This document shows, in pieces, positions 34,216 through 45,664 of a stretch of DNA of 64,000 nucleotides (its first letter is position 1; each line of letters opens with the position of its first letter). The notes below the pieces were generated by a model that was not told the origin of the DNA, did no database searches, and saw only the letters and a program-made list of their open reading frames with translations. The stretch comes from Nannochloris sp. 'desiccata'. Taxonomy: Eukaryota; Chlorophyta; Trebouxiophyceae; Chlorellales; Chlorellaceae. Location of the stretch: NCBI GenBank assembly GCA_019044685.2, contig JAGTXX020000015.1, positions 1,426,001-1,490,000 on the forward strand, in the 5' to 3' direction. The translations under genes and the position numbers were made by a program.

Positions 34216-35030
34216 TGCGCTGTGGCACCCCCGCCCCGCTGCCAGTTTCTTGAGGGAAAAAGCAAAGCAGCAGGCAGCACACTTCAAAATTGTAGATTGC
34301 ATGCATTCCAACGTTATATTAAAATACTTCTTATATTGAAAACAGCCTTGGTGGGCTTGGTGGGCTCGCGACTGCCCTCGCGCATAGCAATGCAAGATCA
34401 CATCACATGCAGAAACAAAGCTGCCAAAGCTAGAAGTTCTTTTCTCCAACCTCTCGGCGGCCTGAACAAACCTAGAGGGTGTATATCTATCTAGACGTGC
34501 TACGAGCAGCACTTTCGCCTCGCAGAAAGCGCACTTGTTTGGGGGCATTGCCAGTGCTGTCCAGCCATCACCACGCAAGTCAAGGTTGCATCACACTGCC
34601 TGTATGGCACGCTCGGAGGCTCTCAAGATCTAGGACAGGCACAGGATACAGATTCAAGGTGTCAAGGTTGCATGCATGAGCCTTGCAAATGCCGACCCCC
34701 CCCCCCAACCCCCACCCCAACCCCCTCTCTTTCGCCAAAGGGTGGCAAGTCCCGGGACAAATGAGATCTCTCAAATTTTAGCATTTCAAATTTCAAGCAA
34801 CTTGCATCCCTGCACCTGAGTTTCAGGCCCTATTCTGATTTCTATCAAGGTGAGTATTTGAATTGTGGACAGTACTGAAGCGTTTGGTGTGCCCCGCTGC
34901 TCGTATCCTGGCCTGCTTTCGCATTGTTGATCTTTCAAAGATTTTGATGAGTTGCTTGTCTGACCTCTGTCCTTCTTCCTTTGCCATTGCGCGTGCGGCA
35001 ATATTTTGCAGAACTAACTACAAAGCTATC

Positions 35031-36654
35031 ATGGAGTTTACCTTTATCTCTCGCAAGGTCATTACTGACTCTGACTTCAAAGTTAACTCAAGCCAGGCCA
35101 ATGCCCGCTTGGTGAGTGCCACCCTGCCTAGAGACCTCTCAATAGCACACATGTATCCATACTATTTGTTGCAATGTCAGTTGAGGATTTGAACCTAACG
35201 CTGTACGTCTTATTCTTTACTTTTGTGCAGATGCTCAATACCCGTCCTAACTTGGCCTTGAAAAGGCTTCCTGGTTTCCAGGAGATTTCTTCGGAAGTGT
35301 AAGTTTTAATCATGTTGGCTATGGCTTGCTTTAAAACCGTATGCTGCACAGAAAAGAGTGACTTTGCGCACCTCTTGCTCGAATTGCTGTTCTCGTTTCT
35401 CATCATTCAAATACTTGCTTTTCAAATCTCTGCAGAAACACAACTATCGTCACCGCGTCTGGATCTCTCATTGCTCAGGGTACCTTGATTATCAACCCCA
35501 AGAGCACCAGGTTGTCTTTAAACCAGGCAAAAGCTCTCTTCGAGCAAGCTGCCGGTAAGTTTAAATCTCGCGTCCCACTTTAAGTGAAGCCTCAGTTTGG
35601 ACTTCTTAGCTTCTCACGCTTCGCTTTTTATTAAATCTACCTTTGTAGTAAAAACCGGCGACGTATTTGACATATACGCTTGCGTGCATGATAACCAGAT
35701 GCACCTGAAGTTGGTTAAAGCTGACGCCACCACCGCTGCTCCTGCACCCCCTGCTCCCTCCACCGCTGCTCCCAAGCGCAAGAGAAATGCTTCTGGTTCT
35801 GAAAACGCACCTGAGAATGTGAAAGTAGCTCGCACTACTAGCAGTGCTCCTCTGTTCGACTTTGGAGCTCAGCGTGCTGCTCCTGTCGCTGTTGCCACCA
35901 CCGCTCCCGCCCGTGCACGCGCCGTCCGTGCCAAAAAAACCGCCCCTAGGCCACGAAACGTTATCCCTAATAAAAGGATTTCTGGCAGTGCCACCACTAC
36001 CGAGGTAAGATATTTATTCATTTATCACTAATTCAGGACCAACACTGCAAGGCGAAGAACTAATTAGCTGCGCAGCTAATTAGTTCTTTAGCATGCTAGG
36101 TTGCCTTTTGAACGTTGGCGTGCACATGCAATTAAATTTCGTGTCTTCTCAGTCCACCCATGCCTGTCTGCTGTCCCTCCCGTCTCCTGATTGTTTTTCG
36201 ATCCCCTATCCTTCTTAATTTACTTATTTACATTGTAGTACTTTACTTTACTCACTCGCTCACTTTCCTCTCTGTCTTCTGCCTTTTGTTTCTGCTGCAG
36301 TCTTTAACCGTCGCCGCTCCCAAAATCGATGCTGGAGCTGGTCCCTTGCGCGCAAAGCGTAAGAATGCTGGCATGAATCGCAGGTATTTTGGTGATGACT
36401 ATGTAGTTGATGGCGTCGAGGAAGAGAACATCACGAGAAAGAAGCGACGCAAAACTAGTGTCACTTCCGATATCGATGTAGAAGCTTCAGCTCAACTAAC
36501 GGCCGCAGCATGGATGGCAAAGGCTCCTGAAGGGCCTGTCAGCAGCCATTTAATGGCTGCTTCTGATATTTACAGGACACTGGGTCCTCTTTCTCGTCTT
36601 GCTGCTGTCGCAGTGGCCATTGCTGATGGTGGAGATGCAATGGAATTAGATTAA
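35031..36654 (+). CDS. Right twin of the palindrome gene, unknown 325-residue protein
   Basis: I do not recognise this family. Five exons, 35031-35111, 35231-35298, 35436-35554, 35649-36004 and 36301-36654, have clean GT-AG borders and one open frame. A further leader intron is likely (AAG/GTGAGT near 34850; TTTTGCAG before 35012). Residues 1-130 look globular (MEFTFISRKVITDSDFK, TTIVTASGSLIAQGTLIINP, GDVFDIYACVHDNQMHLKL). Then come a Pro/Ala linker, the nuclear-type signals PKRKR and RKKRRK, an Arg/Ala-rich segment, and an acidic end (GGDAMELD). This composition suggests a nuclear, possibly DNA- or chromatin-binding protein, but that is inference. The last 30 or so codons before the stop region are copied in inverted form in the 3' flank. 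Confidence 0.8.
36055..36088. repeat. 34-bp perfect palindrome in the last intron, right copy
   Basis: Identical to 32029-32062. It sits in the intron 36005-36300 about 50 bp after the donor site. Confidence 0.9.
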
Positions 36655-36748
36655 TCAGGACGAGAAAGAGGACCCAGTATCCTGTAAATATCAGCAGCAG
36701 CCATTAAATGGCTGCTGTCAGGCCCTTCGCGAGCCTTTGCCATCCATG
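36509..36748 (+). repeat. Self-complementary 3' end of the right twin gene
   Basis: 36509-36598 (coding) is complementary to 36659-36748 (just after the stop codon at 36652-36654) in about 85 of 90 positions. The 60-base loop 36599-36658 encodes the last residues. Inside each arm CAGCAGCCATT/AATGGCTGCTG forms a smaller palindrome. The structure is like that of a young inverted-duplication small-RNA locus. Confidence 0.9.
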
Positions 36749-36906
36749 AAGCTACTTGAGCTTCTACATCGGACTACGTACGTAGCTGTACAGGCCCTTC
36801 GGGAGCGCTCCCTTTCATATGAGGGCTTCCAGCGCAGTAAATTCATTTGAATACCCTTCATACAGGCTCCCTGCAATCTTGTGCTTCTATTTCGTGACTC
36901 GACTAC

Positions 36907-37155
36907 CTCCTAGCGATTGACTTTTATCTCTCTAACACCTATATTAAAAAACAAAAAAAAACAAAAAAAAAATCCCGCTCGTCGTCGTCTTCTCTTTCTG
37001 TTGCACTCGCCCACCTTTGTTCTTTGCTTGATTTACTTAGCGATCAACTCCTAGCGATTGACTTTTATCTCTCAGACACTTATATATATTTAAAAAAAAA
37101 TCCCGCTCGTCGTCTTCTTCTCTTTCTGTTGCACTCGCCCAACTTTGTTCTCGTT
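36907..37155. repeat. Partial tandem duplication at the outer end of the right arm
   Basis: CTCCTAGCGATTGACTTTTA at 36907 recurs at 37048, and the following A-rich tract, AATCCCGCTCGTCGTC and the TTGCACTCGCCCA stretch are also doubled. The left arm has one copy. It lies in the 3' flank of the right twin gene. Confidence 0.85.
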
Positions 37156-37223
37156 ATACTAATTAACAAATGTTATTTACAACACTTCCATACCAATCTA
37201 TTGTACTATATTATTGTAACTGT

Positions 37224-38624
37224 TTATGCATAATAATTCAAATTAGCCTTCTTCTTTGCCTGCACTTCCGTGATAGCGTCATTGAAATCTTCATGTTTGA
37301 CCACCGTTGCATCTCTCCTTAAAGCCAACATACCTGCCTCGACACACACAGCCTTGAGCTGCGCAGCATTAAAATCATCAGTTGACCGACCTAATTCTTC
37401 AAAATTCACATCAGGGCTGACGTTCATTTTACGGGAATGGATGCGAAGAATTTTTGCTCTGGCTTCTTCATTAGGATGCGGAAACTCAATTTTTCGATCA
37501 AGACGACCTGATCTCATTAACGCAGGGTCCAAAGTATCAGGTCTATTCGTCGCAGCAATGATTTTCACATCTTCAGTAGAAGAAAATCCATCCAATTGGT
37601 TTAATAACTCAAGCATTGTGCGTTGAACTTCACGATCTCCACTTTGCTCGGCATCTCTACGGGTAGTACCTACAGCATCAATCTCGTCGATAAAAATAAT
37701 AGCTGGAGCTTTTTCTTTGGCTAACGCAAAGGCATCACGGACCATTTTAGCACCGTCTCCAATAAACATTTGCACCAATGAAGGTCCAGCCAGTTTTAAG
37801 AACGTAGCGTTTGTTTGAGCGGCACAGGCACGGGCGATAAGAGTCTTTCCAGTTCCAGGAGGTCCAAAAAGAAGCACTCCTTTAGGTGGTTTGATTCCTA
37901 AAGCTGTAAAACGGTCTTTATGAGTGATGGGAAGGACAATAGCTTCTCTCAACTCTTGAATTTGTTTATCAAGGCCACCAATATCAGAGTAATCTTCAGT
38001 CGGCTTTTCATCTACCTCCATGGCTTTGACCCTGGAGTCATATTCAGCAGGAAGCTTGTCAAGAATAAGATATGAATCTTTGTTGACTCCTACCATATCT
38101 GAAGGCTTGAGTTCGCTAGGGTCTACGAGTCCAGCTACAGGGAGGAAGATTGTCTGGCGGGTGGTGGTTTTGAGAACTACAGCCTTGCTTTTCTTGCCCC
38201 CAGCTTCTTGGTAGCTAACTGCACCATCTTCTTCTTCCTCTTCTTCGGGATCCATGTCGAGAACTTCCACGATGTTGGAGACCAGGTAAGGAAGTTGGTT
38301 GTTGAGTTTGATCTTTTCGTGGTTTTCTTTGATGCGTTCTGCCAAGCCAGCCTTCTCGTGGGTCAGGCGGTTGGAATCATCACGGAGTACCCTAAGCTCG
38401 TTGTCAAGCATGCGTGTTCTGCAATAGGAGTGTAGAAAGAATAAATTAAAAACGGTGATCACTTTTATTTCATCTTGTGGAAAAAGGGCATAATAATGAT
38501 GTAAATGCGGTCTCAAACCTCACCTCCTCTGAATGTCATCTGCTGACATTGTCTTGAACTCCTCTGGCAAATCATCTTCTTGAGTTTCAGCTCCGAAAAT
38601 TTCTGCTTCCAAATCAGTGGCCAT
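37224..38624 (-). CDS. RPT5: 26S proteasome regulatory ATPase subunit Rpt5 (PSMC3)
   Basis: Exons 38624-38524 and 38418-37224 encode 431 residues. Order: N-terminal coiled coil (about 30-90, [11 protein letters not shown]), OB domain (about 110-165), then the AAA+ module with Walker A GPPGTGKT, Walker B IIFIDEID, the pore loop [11 protein letters not shown] and an arginine-finger region MRSGRLDRK. The C-terminus NYYA fits the HbYX-type tail (Tyr next to last) that docks into the 20S alpha ring. VNKDSYLIL and VQAKKKANL mark it as Rpt5 rather than another Rpt subunit. It helps unfold and translocate ubiquitinated substrates. It converges on the right twin gene of the palindrome. Confidence 0.97.
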
Positions 38625-39030
38625 TTTGCTGCGATCTATCTATCAACGCCCAAGCCAGCTACAGAAAGTATTTGTATAGGCACAATAATGTGATACGCGT
38701 TTTTTTTTTGTAATGCGAGGAAACAACAATGAACAGCTCAAAGTGCAAAAAAGATCACACTATGAATGCTGTTGCAACTGATCAAAGGTATTAGATGGCA
38801 ATATCCTTGCCTTCTCACCTTTATATCGTGTCAATAATGTTTAGGTGAAAATGAATAGAGGCCAAACCACAACGTTGAGGCAAATTTGAGCGCACAAGAG
38901 CTTTCTGCAGTTGCTGAATTGAAAAGAAAACAACAAAAGGGTGATCAAAACCTCACCTATTCTCCCTTCAGCTTTCTTGTTGTTTTGTGTATCATTTGAA
39001 CTTCAAGTTCCAGACCTGCAGCACGCCACC
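38625..39030. promoter_or_regulatory. Divergent upstream region, RPT5 / DeSI-type peptidase
   Basis: 406 bp between two divergent start codons. A short T-run is at about 38700. No coding sequence is seen; CTGCAG at 39015-39020 just before the ATG at 39031 could be the acceptor of a leader intron. Confidence 0.4.
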
Positions 39031-39678
39031 ATGGAGCCTGCTCGTGGCAGTGATGTCTATCTAAATGTCTACGACTTGGTTGAACAGAACAATTACATGC
39101 ACTGGGCTGGCGTTGGAATTTATCACAGCGGTGTAGAAATATACGGAGTAGAATATGCCTTCGGGGGCCATGAATACGACGCTCCTGGCGTTTTCGCCAC
39201 ACATCCTCGGTTAGCGCCTGGCACCGTAGCTCTCCGAGAAGCTCTCTTAGTAGGCTACACCACCCTAACCCCTACAGAAGTCTATGATCTCGTCCAAAAT
39301 ATGGGTCATGAGTACAAAGGCAATAAATACCACCTATTACAAATGAATTGCAATACTTTTTCAACTGATCTCTGTCGACGATTAACAGGAACAGAGCCAC
39401 CGAGCTGGGTCAATAGACTAGCGAATATAGCGGTGTCTTTGCATTGTTTGCTTCCACCAGGGTGGGTGCCGCCGTTACGGCCTCCAACGGGGGTTATCAA
39501 TGCAGAGCATTTGCCTAGTAGAGAAGGAGATGATGAAAGAACAGTGCTACTTGGTCCCTCTCCAGGGCCATCGCTGAATCTGTCGAGTGGTGGCGGTATT
39601 AGTGGCAGCAGTGCTGGTGGGGGCAGTAATAATAATAATAATATTAAACAGGAGCGTAGCAATGGAGGTGCAGGATAA
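39031..39678 (+). CDS. PPPDE (DeSI-type) thiol isopeptidase
   Basis: 215 residues. The PPPDE domain spans about residues 5-135. The catalytic pair is visible as H32 (GVGIYHSGVEIYG) and C107 (LLQMNCNTFSTDLCRRLTG), with the usual spacing. Such proteins cleave SUMO or ubiquitin isopeptide bonds (DeSI-1/2) or act as palmitoyl thioesterases. The tail from about 150 is Gly/Ser/Asn-rich and probably unstructured. The chosen ATG gives MEPARGSDVYLNVYDL, with a Kozak-like CCACCATGG; the upstream frame lacks another sensible start. Whether it prefers SUMO or ubiquitin cannot be told. Confidence 0.88.
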   Translation: MEPARGSDVYLNVYDLVEQNNYMHWAGVGIYHSGVEIYGVEYAFGGHEYDAPGVFATHPRLAPGTVALREALLVGYTTLTPTEVYDLVQNMGHEYKGNKYHLLQMNCNTFSTDLCRRLTGTEPPSWVNRLANIAVSLHCLLPPGWVPPLRPPTGVINAEHLPSREGDDERTVLLGPSPGPSLNLSSGGGISGSSAGGGSNNNNNIKQERSNGGAG

Positions 39679-40033
39679 TCTCATATACGTAACTGATTTT
39701 TAGACCTATTTGTCTCTCTTAGTTCTTTGATGCATTCTTTTCTTTCCTCTCTCACGGACACATCTGTCGGTGAGTTTTTTTTCCGAAGACACCGCCGCCT
39801 CTCTTTCCCTTTGGTTAAATACATAAGTTGTTACCTGTTCTGTACACACTATTCTGATTACCCTATACCTTCTATAGTCTGTTCTTCCTTGTTTAGTTAC
39901 CTCGTATTCTTTTCGCTAATGCAGCTCAATGCTTTAACTCAACTGAAATTCTGATGGTCTCTCCTTTGAAAATTCATACGATAATTAAAATTCCGCACAA
40001 GTACAAAACACACTTTAATTAATATATGGAACA
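39679..40033. other. Convergent 3' region, DeSI gene / FANCD2
   Basis: 355 bp, AT-rich, between two stop codons. No gene seen. Confidence 0.4.
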
Positions 40034-43000
40034 TCATCCCTCCATAGCTGCTTCCTCACCATCTCCATACTCTTCTTCTTCCCCCATCTCCTCCTCTTCT
40101 TCTTCATCCTCTTGTTCTTCGGCGTGCGGAAACATTTGGCTTGTCACCAAAGCGTTTCCCTGTAAGTCTCTGTGCTTTAACTCACCAAATTCGACCGACA
40201 GCTCCGGTGCAAGGTCACTCAAGAGTAAATACGACTCATTAATGAATGATTCAATACTTTTTTTGAGACGAGACACACGCAGAACGACGTTCATATCCCC
40301 ACGAACTTTGCCTTCGGCACAGAGGGTGTTGAGGCTACGAGTTGCTTTTTGAACGACTTTAATCTGTACATAAAAAGGAAAGGGGTAAGAAGAATGGGGT
40401 ATAAAGGGAGAATTATCTTCAAGTTATTAAAAAACTGCGATTTGTGGAGAAAGACTAGGCCAAATACTTTTTGGCTGAACAAAATAACAATAAGAAAATT
40501 TGAGGAGTTCTTCTTACCGACTCGATCACGTGCTCCCTCTGGTCAGCAAAGACTTCCTTCCAGAAGGGCACCACCCTGAGCACCCCTTCAATAAAGACCC
40601 CACCCCCTTTCGCAGCAGCATTTAACAAGACAGATCTCCGTTCGTGATATTTTACTACAGTAACTACAGAATTAAAGGCAGTGCAGCATGCAGTGACTCC
40701 AGCGGCAATCGCCGCCGAGGCCTCTGGTGCTGCATCCGCTGCTTTGCTATAAGATTTTGCTGCAGCTGAGATTTCTTTCCATTGATTCTGAAGCACATCC
40801 CATAGACATTTATACCAGGTACCTATAGTCACTCCAGAAAGCGAAGGTAAATCCTCCAGTGGCTCAGAATTGATTTTGCCGGTTGGCACCCCAGCCACCG
40901 CCATCAAGCCGTCTTTGACATATTCTTCGACTTTCTGTAATGGTTCAGTTGAATAAACGATAGATAAGCGGATAGCTTCACTAAGATGAGCAGTGCGACC
41001 TTTCCATCCGCCAGCAGATGCTTCTGCGGCACGTACATCTGAAGTGTAGTGATTATCAACCACAACCATTCCTTCTTCGTTGTAATTAACATCATTGCCG
41101 CCGTCACCACCAGGCCAGCGCTGTTCGAGCATCAACGACGCAGATTCGCTCAATTTTTTCCTCATAATATTCAGTCTTTTAGACCATAATACAATATCTT
41201 TGGTTTCAGTGGTAAAAGTAGCATCAGCAGCGAGCTTTTCGGCTACTTTGAGTAAGTATTCCAATACCGCCAACACTGCCGGCCATCGAGTCATTTCATT
41301 GCCTGTCGGGCCATCTTCATCGGCCTGTTGAGGAGTTAATTGTAAGAAATATTTAAATGCATTGATACATGCGTCCAAATATTGTTGAGAATTCCATTGA
41401 GATGTGATAAAAGAGCTGTCAGAGACACTTGTGTGACCAGAAGCCGGAGAAGCCTCCGCACCACCGCCAGCGGTTTTTTTTTTTTGCAGTTGTTGTTTTC
41501 GGGCTGAAAGCGGACAGAATAGCTTGCAACGCAGGACGGCGATTTTCTAAAGTAATTTCATGGTAGGACAGCAGTAATCGAACACATTCCAGCACTCCAG
41601 ATAAGACTCTGGTTGCAGACGCAGTTGGGGAAGCAGCTCGTTTTGCTGCTGGGCAGTCGGGAAGGACCTCTAACAACATTGAAGAGCACGAATTACTTGT
41701 AAAATACTCTTTTAGAACACCTTCTTCGTCTATACTAATATCTTTATCAGATATGGTAGATTCGGTGATACGATTTGCGTTGTCTAAATGGTCCCGCAAG
41801 GCAGGCATAGCAGGGCACAGCATGCTCAGCAAGTCTGTCGCTGGCACAGCAGTCGCCAGTGTTGCAGCAGTAGAGGCAGATTTATTGCCAAAGGACGTTA
41901 AAAATGGCGCTTTTCTAGGTTGTGCTAAACTAATACGCGCCTTTTCTACCAAATCTGACAACAAATAGGCAGCTGCAGGTAGAGAAGAGAAGCACATTCC
42001 ATCGTTACCCTCAACACGGCCAATAGCCGTCAGTGCTGTGATAGCGCCCGGAACTAGCACACGCATTTTTGAACGTTCTGCTACAGGTAAAGTAAGCTCG
42101 TTAGTTAATTTAGCCAGCAATGCAGCAGTGGAAGAGGCTCCAGGAGCTTCACCGCCGCTGATGCCCGTACCTTGGCTGCTGCTGCTGCCGTGGCTGCCGG
42201 CAGAGCGGGAGATGTGTTCGTGTTGGTCGGAGCCTTGAGGTGCTACAGTGCCTGTAGAACCACCACCATTTCCGCTATTTTTAGATTTTTTACCTCCGCT
42301 ATTACGTTTAGTATCATCCTTGAATTGCACTTTAGCAGACTTCTTCGCTCCACCAGCAGCGGCAGGTTTCCTGAGTCCAGCAGTAGTGATATCGTTATTG
42401 GTTGCAGCGGCAGCGCCAAGAGAAGGTAAAACAGTCATTGGAGGAGCAAGAGGTAATAAAGCAGCAAGAGCTGCTTCCATTTGACTCGCTGCACGTACTC
42501 GAAGCATCAACGACAACTGCATTTGCCGGGCCATTCTATAGTGGTTCACGGTTGAAGCTCTAAGAAGTGGTGCTCCAACTACAGGACCAAACGCATTGAT
42601 AAGCTCTCTACACCAATTTAATCCAAAGAACAGTCCATGTAAAACTTGACGCTGTGCTATAGGGTCTAGAGTCGCGTATTTACGAGGAGACACATTTGCC
42701 ATTGTGAAGAGGCCCAGAGAACAGCCAAGTAACGCGTCTATTGAGGCGAGATTGCCGTCCATAGCCATGTTCAGAGCAGCTACAGCGTGGAGAGTAGGAA
42801 AAAGGGTCGCTACTAAACCTGCTCCTGTATTTCCAGCACCGGTATGACGATTACCAGTACCGCCCCCGGTACCACCAGAGGTAGTATTTGCTGGAGGCAA
42901 TAAGGCAACAACTACATCATCCTCCCCAGTGCCATTAGCATTCCACCAGATCTCTTTACCAGCACCGGCGCTAGTACCAGTTGCTGCTGTCCACTCAGAA

Positions 43001-45263
43001 GCATTCTTAATAAATTGAGATTCAAGTCTTTCTTGCAAAGTGCCCCGGAGGTACTCCATGAGAGATTTCGGTAAAGTATCACGTTGTGCCTCTGTGGCAA
43101 GGGCATCACATAAAAACGCAAGCGTATCTGGACATGAGGCAGCAGCAGCGAGAGTGGAGTCGAGAAGGGCGCGTGCTTCTCGGTAGCGTTGAGAAAGAAG
43201 GGAGCCTTCCCTGTCACCGTGTTCTTCAATCTCTTTGCCGAGGCGCTGGACTAAAGCGACCACGCCGACAGAGCCGACACGACGATGAGCTGGAAAGGCA
43301 CCGGAAAGCTGTTTACATAAGAATATGAAGAGTTCATCTTCCATACGAGAGCGACCACCATGTGTTCCAGTAGCACCGCCACCTTGAGATAATAAGCTTC
43401 CCCCGGCACCACCACCGCCGGAGGCAGTCGTTCGACACGCTCCAGCCACGAGCTCAGCAAACACATCAAATGCAGCTGTCAGCTGTTCTGTATTATACCC
43501 CGCCACGTAATCCAAGATAGTAGTTAGAAAAGCAGCGTACTGCATTAGATCTGACGTACGTTCATGAGCAAGACGCTGCAACACCCGCAGCGCGGCAGTA
43601 GCTTCCGCTGTAACAGTAGCACCTAAATGAGTATGCAATGCTCTGAGTACTTCTTGACGGCAATAGGCGTCACTAAATTCAGTAAACATGGTGACAAACA
43701 GAGCAGCACCAGCTTCCGAGACGGCAGGGGTGGGGTCGGAAAGTAAATGCTGAGCAAGAGCTATAATAGGTGAAAACTGCTCTTCAAGAGCAACAGCATG
43801 ACCAGTAATACTACGTTCCAACCAGGAAGCATCTGCATGTCCATCTGAGAATTTTTTTCTCATCATACTGTGCACGCTATGCTTCCTATCTGGGTTGAGC
43901 CCAGCTAAAGTTAACAGCGTCCAGAAATCAAAAGTAGTATGCTGTGCAGGTGTATTCACAGCCTTTATATCTTTTAATACTGCATCAGCAGCTCCTTTAC
44001 CAAATTGCAGTGCTTGTCGCATAGCTGCAAGTACCCGGCTCTCGGGGTCCTCGCCAGGCGCCGGAACTTTTGATTTGCCTTTACGATCAGGCACCGCCAG
44101 TCTAGGATCTACCGGTGTAACGAAATGCATTGAAGTGCGTAATGTAGCTATAGTATTGGTAGAACTCATTGCTGCTCCTTGGAGTAAATACCGTACGACT
44201 GCAGGTAAATCATTGACACCGACACTTTGCAAACGAGAAGCCACCATTTCCATAATTCGAACCTGTCCAGCATCATTTAAAACTAAATTGGACGCGGCTT
44301 CAAGCACAATAATCAAGAATTCAGGTCCATCTTCGACTAAAGCTTCTAAAGCATCAAGAACGGCGGGATAATCATCTTCTGGTGCCACTTCTGGTAAAAA
44401 TGAAATGGCGTCCCGTTGAGCTTCAGGCGGCATTGCAGGGAGGACTCCAAGGACAGTTGCGGTGACTGCATGCGGGTCAGCAAGGCAATCAAGCCAGCGG
44501 AATTGACCTATAATAAGCTGGGCTTGAGTCGCGTTGGTGGCAGAGTTCGTGGTAGAGGGTCCAGCCGTCACTGGCCTGTTACTGTAGTCGTCTTCAGATG
44601 AAGAAAATTCAGGAATTCTTTGTAACAGGTATTCTGAAAGATCTCTTTGGAGGGTAGGAATATTGAGGAGAGCTCTGACAAGACTATCTCCTGTAAACAC
44701 AGCAGCCTGCAAGAGGGAGGAATCAGGTATAGAGAACATTATTTTAATTGTGAGATTTGTTTTTTGCTTTCCACAGGGAAGTGAAACAAAACTTAAATTG
44801 AGTGGTAAAAAACAAGGGTGGAAAAGCGATTCTGTCATATCAAACATACCGTTCCTGTAACAGTCATAGGTTTTAATGCAGCATTCAGCACTTCAGGTGG
44901 TTCTAAGTGCTCTCTGGCTCCATCTAAAAATGAGCGGCGTAGGGTTTCATTCAGCGTCAACCGCTGTTCCAGGTTGCGACGGAGCTTGCGAGGATCTTCA
45001 ACAAGATACTCTTCGGCACCAGCGGACCCATTCGGAATCATACACCCGCATTCTTCCAACTAGATTTATGTTTGAAGAAGAAGAGTTAGAGAAGCTTTGT
45101 ACAAAAATTTAGCCGGCGAGAGGAAATGAGGAAGTTCAAAAAGATTTGAAATAATAAGCCTTACCAGCTCAGAGAAGGAGATGTTATCATTCCTGCTGCG
45201 TTTTGCAGTATGCTGACGAAGTTCCTGATCAAGCGCTGGGCGTTTGCCCTGCAGTGTGGTCAT
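40034..45263 (-). CDS. FANCD2: Fanconi anaemia group D2 protein
   Basis: Exons 45263-45165, 45059-44850, 44706-40518 and 40363-40034 encode about 1608 residues if one extra base in a 12-T run (41474-41485) is disregarded. As written that run shifts frame after residue about 1177 and ends 19 codons later; both flanking frames are clearly FANCD2. Family signals: LIIGQFRWLDCLADPHAVT, AISFLPEVAP, SVGVNDLPAVVRYLL, CRQEVLRALHTHLG, FFGLNWCRELINAFGPVVG and an acidic end (DEEEEEEMGEEEE). FANCD2 pairs with FANCI; the monoubiquitinated pair clamps DNA at interstrand cross-links and stalled forks. The N-terminal KRP...KRSR may be a nuclear signal. Long Gly/Ser insertions are peculiar to this copy. The frameshift is probably an assembly error, but that is not proven. 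Confidence 0.9.
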
Positions 45264-45664
45264 TGTTTTGGTTTCAAAATCAAAATGTTAAAGGCTTCTT
45301 AAAGGTTTGTGTTCGGCGAGGATGTTGAGAGGAGGGCCCTGGTATAATGTAAGTATAGCCTTTAACACCTTGTGAGTATTGAAATAAAATAGAATGTGGC
45401 GAAATGTTGTTCCTGTCTCTCTCTGTTCGTTTGCATGATTTGCATGAAATGAATTGGTGCCTCGGCCAGTTTGCTGCAGTGTGGGATGGGTTCAAGATGG
45501 CTACATACCGCTTTAGATGCACTAGATTATTTGTGCGTATGTATCAGGACTGAAGGGGTGCTTGTTTGGGTTTCCTTCTCTCCTTCCGACAGCAAATTCA
45601 ATCCTACCTTGCGTTTTCACTTATTTTAAGACCCTTTGAGCATTCTGACCCTAGCATAACAAAC
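45264..45664. promoter_or_regulatory. Divergent upstream region, FANCD2 / DnaJ-ferredoxin gene
   Basis: 401 bp between divergent start codons; no gene seen. Presumed shared promoter zone. Confidence 0.4.

Larger units (their letters stand above)
34216..37195. repeat. Giant palindrome, right arm
   Basis: Reverse complement of the left arm. It is about 130 bp longer because its outer end has a partial tandem duplication (unit offset 141 bp). It ends just before the RPT5 stop codon at 37224. Confidence 0.95.

Noticed and set aside
32140..37000. CRISPR array or prokaryotic mobile system as explanation of the repeats
   Set aside because: No short regularly spaced repeats exist; the genes have spliceosomal introns and the locus is plainly eukaryotic nuclear.
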